From: Nitrospira sp. KM1
GTDB lineage: Bacteria; Nitrospirota; Nitrospiria; Nitrospirales; Nitrospiraceae
Reading direction: 5' to 3'
Length of the DNA: 64,000 nucleotides
NCBI RefSeq assembly: GCF_011405515.1
Contig: NZ_AP022671.1
Span: forward strand, 1-64,000
Of the stretch, positions 59,401-64,000 are shown one piece after another. Position 1 is the stretch's first letter. Each line of letters opens with the position of its first letter. A program made the position numbers and the translations under genes. The notes beneath the pieces were generated by a model, which was not told where the DNA came from, searched no databases, and was given only the letters and a program-made list of their open reading frames with translations.

Positions 59401-61914
59401 TTAGGAGCGCCGCTTGGTTTTGGCCGTCGGTTGAGCGACCAGCGGATCTTCAGGCCAGTGATGTTTTGGATACCGGCCTCGCAATTCCTTTCTGACCTCT
59501 TGATAGGTGTGGCGCCAGAAACTCGCAAGATCCTTCGTGACTTGGACCGGCCTCTTGGCCGGTGATAACAGGTGCAGAACGACTGGGATTTCTCCGCCCG
59601 CAATGCGGGGTGTTTCCCTGCATCCGAACATCTCCTGTAATCGAACCGGCAGGACCGGGAGGTCCGTGGTTTCGTAGTCGAGACGAATGCTCGATCCGCT
59701 TGGAACCGTGATATGGGTGGGAGCCAACTGGTCCAGGCGCCGCCGCTGTTCCCAATCCATCAGTCCGTGCAGGGCCGGAGAGAGATCGAGTCGTTTGACG
59801 CGGTCGAGCGTCGTGATTCCGTCCAGATAAGGGGCCAGCCATTCGTACAGAGTTTGCAACAGAGCTTCATCGGATAAATCAGGCCAGTCCGCCCCCGCTC
59901 CCTTGACTCGCCGCAAAAATTGGACGCGAGCCCGCCACTGCTTGAGTTCTGTTGTCCAATCGAGTGCAGCGATCCCCTCACGGCGGACAGCGTCCAAGAG
60001 AGCCGTCGTGATCAGCGATGAATCAGGCTGGGACAATGCCTGCTCGGACAGCACCAGCATACCCAGCCTGCGTTGTTTCGATGCCCGCACGGCTCCGGCC
60101 CGTTCATCGTACATGACCTCTTCGCGTTCGACGATCTCGCTGCCGTAGAGCGATTCTATGTCAGGGAGGGAAATCGGAGCGGCCAAATCGATTCGGGCCC
60201 AGTCGGTTCCGGCGTCGAGAGCGGCGATGACCAGGTATGGTTCCGTCGAGAGCGGATCGGGATGGGCGAACATCGCGCCGCGTCCGTTGGCTAGGACGTA
60301 GCGCCGATCGTCTCCTGCTTGTTTTCGGGCAATGCGGTCTGGATAAGCAAGCGCGAGAAGCAGGCCGAGCTGATCAGTATCATCGACCGGGTCCATACCT
60401 TGGCCGCGAAGGTTTCGGGCCATGTACCGCTGCCAGAGCTCGGCGGTGCGGATGATCCGCTGGAGAGTTCCACGATCAGCCCGGGATTCTACTTCATGCC
60501 GTCCATGCAGCAGGTCCAATCTCGCACGAAGGTCCGCTGTGCGGTGCTGGGGAAACGATCGAAGCATGTCTCGTTCGCCGAGCAGTGCCGCCACTTCACA
60601 AGCCAATCGGGGAAGCTGCATTGGAATCGATCGGAGCATCATGTGAGACAAGCGTGGATGGACGGGCAACTCGGCCATGTGCGCACCGTGTGTGGTGATG
60701 TGCCCTGCGGGATCGAGCGCTCCCAATTTGGTCAGAAGGTCCCGCGCGTGCGCGACCGACGCCGCGGGAGGAGGGGTGAGCCAGGCAAGCTGATACACGT
60801 CTTCGGCTCCCCAGAGCGCGAGGTCAAGCAGCAGAGGCGTGAGATCTGCGTCAAGTATTTCAGGAGGGCGCCGGCGAGACAGGGTCGCCTGTTCCTTTTC
60901 GGTCCACAGCCGATAACAAATGCCGGGCTCGAGACGCCCGGCTCTTCCGGCACGCTGGTCTGCAGAATCCTGCGTCACAGGGATCGTCGCGAGTCTACTC
61001 AGCCCCGACCGCGGGTCGTAGCGTGGGACGCGCAACCGCCCGGCGTCGATGACCACACGGATGCCATCGATGGTCAAGCTGGTCTCGGCGATCGATGTTG
61101 CGAGGACGACTTTTCGTGTTCCCGGTTTTGACGGCGCGATGGCAAGATCCTGAGCTTCGACGGGCAAGTCACCATGAAGCGGCGCGATGTGCACGGTCGG
61201 TGATATGGCGGATTCGCGCAGTCTCCGTTCCACCTGTCGTATTTCCGCCATGCCGGGCAGAAACACCAGCAGACTCCCCTGATCCTCTGCAAGCGAACGC
61301 CTGATGGTTTGCGTGACCAGCAGATCGGTGGGAACCGATGAGGGACCATCGAGGTATCGGATATCGACGTGAAACAAACGGCCTTCGCAGTGAATGGCGG
61401 AGGCATGACCGAGGAGTTGGCCGATCGGTCCGCAATCCAAAGTGGCCGACATCACCAGCAGGCGGAGGTCGGGCCGAAACAGGCGTTGCGTTTCCATGCA
61501 GAGCGCCAGGCCCGTGTCCGCCTGCAGGCTTCGTTCGTGGAATTCATCGAACAAGACCGCCCCGTATCCCTCCAGAGAGGGATCGTGCTGAAGCATTCGT
61601 GTGAGAATGCCCTCGGTGACCACCTCGATACGGGTTTGCGATCCGACGTTCGTGTCGAACCGCATCCGATAGCCGACTGAAGCGCCCACGGGCTCCTTCA
61701 GCATGGCCGCCATGCGCTGTGCAGCGGCGCGTGCGGCGAGACGACGGGGTTCCAGGACCAGAACTTTTCCATTCCTCCATGGCGAGTCGAGTAGCGCGAG
61801 GGGGACGCGGGTGGTTTTACCCGCTCCAGGCGGTGCGGTCAGAACGGCATTGGCGCCGGCTTGCAATGCGGCTTCAAGCGACGGCAGGACATCTTCTATT
61901 GGCAGTCCGGACAT
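59401..61914 (-). CDS. hrpB: ATP-dependent helicase HrpB
   Basis: 837 residues from the ATG at 61914. Motif I is PPGAGKTTRVPLALL, motif II is DEFHERSL (the DEFH variant typical of HrpB), motif III SATLD, motif V VVLATSIAETSLTIDG and motif VI QRAGRAGR. The C-terminal HrpB-specific region is complete. It is a DExH-box RNA helicase of unknown in vivo role in most bacteria. The gene is divergent from a small protein gene, with 61 bp between the start codons. Confidence 0.95.
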   Translation of the reverse strand: MSGLPIEDVLPSLEAALQAGANAVLTAPPGAGKTTRVPLALLDSPWRNGKVLVLEPRRLAARAAAQRMAAMLKEPVGASVGYRMRFDTNVGSQTRIEVVTEGILTRMLQHDPSLEGYGAVLFDEFHERSLQADTGLALCMETQRLFRPDLRLLVMSATLDCGPIGQLLGHASAIHCEGRLFHVDIRYLDGPSSVPTDLLVTQTIRRSLAEDQGSLLVFLPGMAEIRQVERRLRESAISPTVHIAPLHGDLPVEAQDLAIAPSKPGTRKVVLATSIAETSLTIDGIRVVIDAGRLRVPRYDPRSGLSRLATIPVTQDSADQRAGRAGRLEPGICYRLWTEKEQATLSRRRPPEILDADLTPLLLDLALWGAEDVYQLAWLTPPPAASVAHARDLLTKLGALDPAGHITTHGAHMAELPVHPRLSHMMLRSIPMQLPRLACEVAALLGERDMLRSFPQHRTADLRARLDLLHGRHEVESRADRGTLQRIIRTAELWQRYMARNLRGQGMDPVDDTDQLGLLLALAYPDRIARKQAGDDRRYVLANGRGAMFAHPDPLSTEPYLVIAALDAGTDWARIDLAAPISLPDIESLYGSEIVEREEVMYDERAGAVRASKQRRLGMLVLSEQALSQPDSSLITTALLDAVRREGIAALDWTTELKQWRARVQFLRRVKGAGADWPDLSDEALLQTLYEWLAPYLDGITTLDRVKRLDLSPALHGLMDWEQRRRLDQLAPTHITVPSGSSIRLDYETTDLPVLPVRLQEMFGCRETPRIAGGEIPVVLHLLSPAKRPVQVTKDLASFWRHTYQEVRKELRGRYPKHHWPEDPLVAQPTAKTKRRS

Positions 61915-61975
61915 GATAGGTTCTCGACCGGTTCCCGGAGGACTGTAGCAGACATCATAGCGATAAAGGAAAGGC

Positions 61976-62173
61976 ATGACCGAATTTCAATGGACCAAAT
62001 CAAAGCCGACGGTGTCAGGCTGGTATTGGTTCCGTGGCGAAGCGCATGAAGCCGACCCGTTCATCGTGCAGGTGGACGACGCAGGTCAGTTCCAATGGCC
62101 GGACGGCGGTTACCAGGAAGTGACACTGGCGAAGGGAGAGTGGGCGGGACCGATTGCCGAACCAAGGGAATGA
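61976..62173 (+). CDS. Small hypothetical protein
   Basis: 65 residues; AAAGGAAA lies just before the ATG. The sequence TEFQWTKSKPTVSGWYWFRG, then HEADPFIVQVDDAGQFQW, is tryptophan- and aromatic-rich and has the feel of a small beta domain. No signal peptide. A function was not recognised. It lies between hrpB and the pyrophosphatase gene. Confidence 0.65.
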   Translation: MTEFQWTKSKPTVSGWYWFRGEAHEADPFIVQVDDAGQFQWPDGGYQEVTLAKGEWAGPIAEPRE

Positions 62174-62281
62174 CAGGGCTTGGGCTGCGCATTTGTCCGG
62201 ATGAGAGATACAGAGGTTCATAGATGGCAGCCGGCGCAGGCGAAATAGAGTGGAGAGATGATCGCGAAGGAGGCATAGCGA

Positions 62282-62962
62282 ATGGGACGAACGGGTGGAG
62301 ATCCGATCCAGCGGTTGATGAGTTTGATGTTCAAGGCGCACCCCTGGCATGGGGTGTCGATTGGTGAGAACGCACCGGACGTGGTGACCGCGTACATCGA
62401 GATCGTTCCGACCGATACGGTGAAGTACGAAGTGGATAAAGACAGCGGCTTCCTCAAGGTGGATCGGCCGCAACGCTTTTCCAATTTCTGTCCGGTGTAT
62501 TACGGTTTGGTGCCGCAGACCTATTGCGGCACCGGCGTCGCGGCGCTGTTTTCGAAGCGGGCCAAACGCAAGGGGATGGTCGGGGATGGAGATCCGCTCG
62601 ACATCTGCGTGTTGACGGAAAAGACGATTCCACACAGCGATATTCTCCTCACGGCGATTCCCATCGGAGGATTCAGCATGGCGGACGGCGGCGAGGCCGA
62701 TGACAAGATCATCGCGGTCATGAAGGACGATGCCGCGTACGGGGATTTCCAGGATATCAGCGACTGCCCAATTTCCGTGATCGATCGTCTCCAGCATTAC
62801 TTCCTGACCTACAAGCAAGCGCCCGGGGCGGTTCAGCATAAGGTGGAAATCACCAGTGTCTACGGACGGGATGAAGCGCTCAAAGTGATCCGCACCAGCC
62901 ATCACGATTACCGGGAAAAATTTCCGGAACTCGAGTCGCTTTGGCCCAAAATGAAGTCTTAA
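62282..62962 (+). CDS. ppa: Inorganic pyrophosphatase (family I)
   Basis: 226 residues. The active-site signature GDGDPLDICVL carries the clustered aspartates that hold Mg2+ and pyrophosphate; other family I features are VKYEVDKDSGFLKVDR and the CPVYYGLVPQTYCG stretch that corresponds to the NYGFIPxT region. The enzyme hydrolyses pyrophosphate made by biosynthesis. It is longer than E. coli Ppa (about 175 residues) owing to extensions at both ends. No Pho-like repeat was found before it. Confidence 0.93.
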   Translation: MGRTGGDPIQRLMSLMFKAHPWHGVSIGENAPDVVTAYIEIVPTDTVKYEVDKDSGFLKVDRPQRFSNFCPVYYGLVPQTYCGTGVAALFSKRAKRKGMVGDGDPLDICVLTEKTIPHSDILLTAIPIGGFSMADGGEADDKIIAVMKDDAAYGDFQDISDCPISVIDRLQHYFLTYKQAPGAVQHKVEITSVYGRDEALKVIRTSHHDYREKFPELESLWPKMKS

Positions 62963-62986
62963 ACGAAAAGGGATGATGAGACGCCC

Positions 62987-64000
62987 ATGAAATCCGACGC
63001 GACCCATCCGCCTGCTTCCCACACCGCCACGGGGTTTTCCCCCGGCTTCGCCGCCCTGGGCCTGGAGGCCTCGTTGCTGACGACGCTGGAGTCGCTGGGG
63101 TACGAAGAACCCACGCCGATTCAGCGTGAGGCGATTCCGCCGCTCCTGGCCGGCCGCAACCTTCTCGGTCAAGCGGCAACCGGAACCGGTAAGACCGCCG
63201 CCTTTGCCCTTCCACTGCTGCAGCGGATCGCGCATGCGGGAGCAAAGCATCGCCCTTCGGCGCTTGTGCTCGTCCCGACGCGTGAATTGGCGATCCAGGT
63301 GTCGGAGGCCGTTCGACGATACGGGAAAGAACTGCGCACCTCAGTGCTGGCGGTCTACGGCGGTCAGGCCATTGGACCGCAATTTCATGCCCTCAAGCGC
63401 GGTGTGGACGTGATTGTGGCGACCCCGGGTCGCGCGCTCGATCACATTCGCCGTGACACGTTGAAACTGGGTCACGTGCAGGTTGTGGTGCTGGATGAAG
63501 CCGACGAGATGCTCGATATGGGGTTCGCCGACGATTTGGATGCCATTCTCGAACAGACCCCGCCCGCCAAGCAGACGGCGCTTTTTTCCGCCACCATGCC
63601 GCCACGGATCAAATCGATCGCTCAACGGCATCTCAAGAATTCCGTCGAAATTACGATAGCCAAAGAACCGGTCAAGGCCGGGGCGGCTCCGCGCGTTCTG
63701 CAGACCGCCTATGTCGTGACCAGAGCGTATCGAGGGGCGACGCTTGCCCGCGTGATCGATATGGCCGCGCCAAAATCGGCGCTGGTGTTCTGCCGGACCA
63801 GGCTGGAAGTCGATGAAGTGACGGCCATGCTCACCGGCCGTGGGCACCGAGCTGAGGCTATCCATGGTGGAATGAGCCAGGCGCAGCGCGATCGGGTCAT
63901 GCAGGCTTTCCGCACCGGACAGACCGAGTTGCTGGTGGCCACCGATGTCGCCGCGCGCGGCTTGGACATCCCGCATGTGTCGCATGTCGTCAATTACGAT
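62987..64000 (+). CDS. DEAD-box RNA helicase (3' end outside window)
   Basis: 338 codons are visible from the ATG at 62987, and the gene runs off the window. The Q motif region is GYEEPTPIQREAIPPLLAG, motif I ATGTGKTAAF, Ia VPTRELAIQV, Ib ATPGR, motif II VLDEADEML, motif III FSATMPP and the second RecA domain has FCRTRLEVDEV, IHGGMSQAQRDRVM and ATDVAARGLDIP. These are general DEAD-box signatures as in RhlE, DbpA or DeaD; the C-terminus that would distinguish them is missing. It follows ppa by 24 bp. Confidence 0.92.
   Translation, partial: MKSDATHPPASHTATGFSPGFAALGLEASLLTTLESLGYEEPTPIQREAIPPLLAGRNLLGQAATGTGKTAAFALPLLQRIAHAGAKHRPSALVLVPTRELAIQVSEAVRRYGKELRTSVLAVYGGQAIGPQFHALKRGVDVIVATPGRALDHIRRDTLKLGHVQVVVLDEADEMLDMGFADDLDAILEQTPPAKQTALFSATMPPRIKSIAQRHLKNSVEITIAKEPVKAGAAPRVLQTAYVVTRAYRGATLARVIDMAAPKSALVFCRTRLEVDEVTAMLTGRGHRAEAIHGGMSQAQRDRVMQAFRTGQTELLVATDVAARGLDIPHVSHVVNYD

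Noticed and set aside
62015-63250. A 411-codon open frame on the minus strand
   Set aside because: It runs antisense through pyrophosphatase and the DEAD-box helicase, both unmistakable on the plus strand; long antisense frames are common in GC-rich DNA.

Overview
The window looks like the chromosome of a Gram-negative, outer-membrane bacterium, most probably a Nitrospira-type organism (phylum Nitrospirota). That assignment is an inference from the mix of families (TonB receptors with STN domains, a gspC-EFGHIJNLMK secretion operon, PstSCAB/PhoU, an OprP-like porin carrying a short N-terminal motif, PiT next to ppk) and not from a marker gene. No rRNA, tRNA, CRISPR array or insertion sequence was seen. 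Nearly all the DNA is coding; the main gaps are 31079-31815, 26690-27123, 37561-37909, 38841-39158 and 13873-14196.

Layout. (1) 1-13872 holds two paralogous iron-uptake modules, both on the minus strand and both ordered ECF sigma factor, FecR-type anti-sigma regulator, TonB-dependent receptor with a signalling (STN) domain, and a TPR protein with a C-terminal PAPS-type sulfotransferase domain. A VapBC-like toxin-antitoxin pair sits between receptor and sulfotransferase in the first module only. (2) 14197-21384 holds small envelope genes, a small-membrane-protein/CBS/PsiE/small-protein string, and the complete pstSCAB-phoU operon. (3) 21690-26689 holds a PlcP-like metallophosphoesterase, a class III aminotransferase fused to an Mpo1-like membrane domain, and an Agt/SqdX-like glycosyltransferase with a TPR partner. 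This resembles the membrane-lipid remodelling set used by other bacteria when phosphate is scarce. (4) 27124-32952 holds poorly characterised envelope proteins, including a lipoprotein interrupted in frame by TAG, a divergent CorA-like transporter and an Rmd1/DUF155-like protein. (5) 33096-43749 is phosphate metabolism again: ppk divergent from a PiT transporter, a PhoB-type response regulator, an OprP-like porin followed by three lipoproteins, and a second PstS. (6) 43866-54039 is a type II secretion operon without gspD. (7) 54130-64000 holds an FAD/FeS 2-hydroxyacid dehydrogenase with a diheme cytochrome and a beta-grasp protein, a PNPOx-family flavoprotein, HrpB, pyrophosphatase and a DEAD-box helicase that runs off the window.

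The unifying signal is phosphate. Seven intergenic sites carry 6-bp units of the type (T/G)TAAC(N), or a close variant, repeated with exactly 11-bp phasing, the geometry of a PhoB box. They lie upstream of pstS, the second pstS, ppk, pit, the PsiE string, a 44-residue membrane protein, and between phoB and the porin. With the lipid-remodelling genes, the window reads as a phosphate-starvation island of about 30 kb, flanked by iron-uptake modules on one side and protein secretion on the other.
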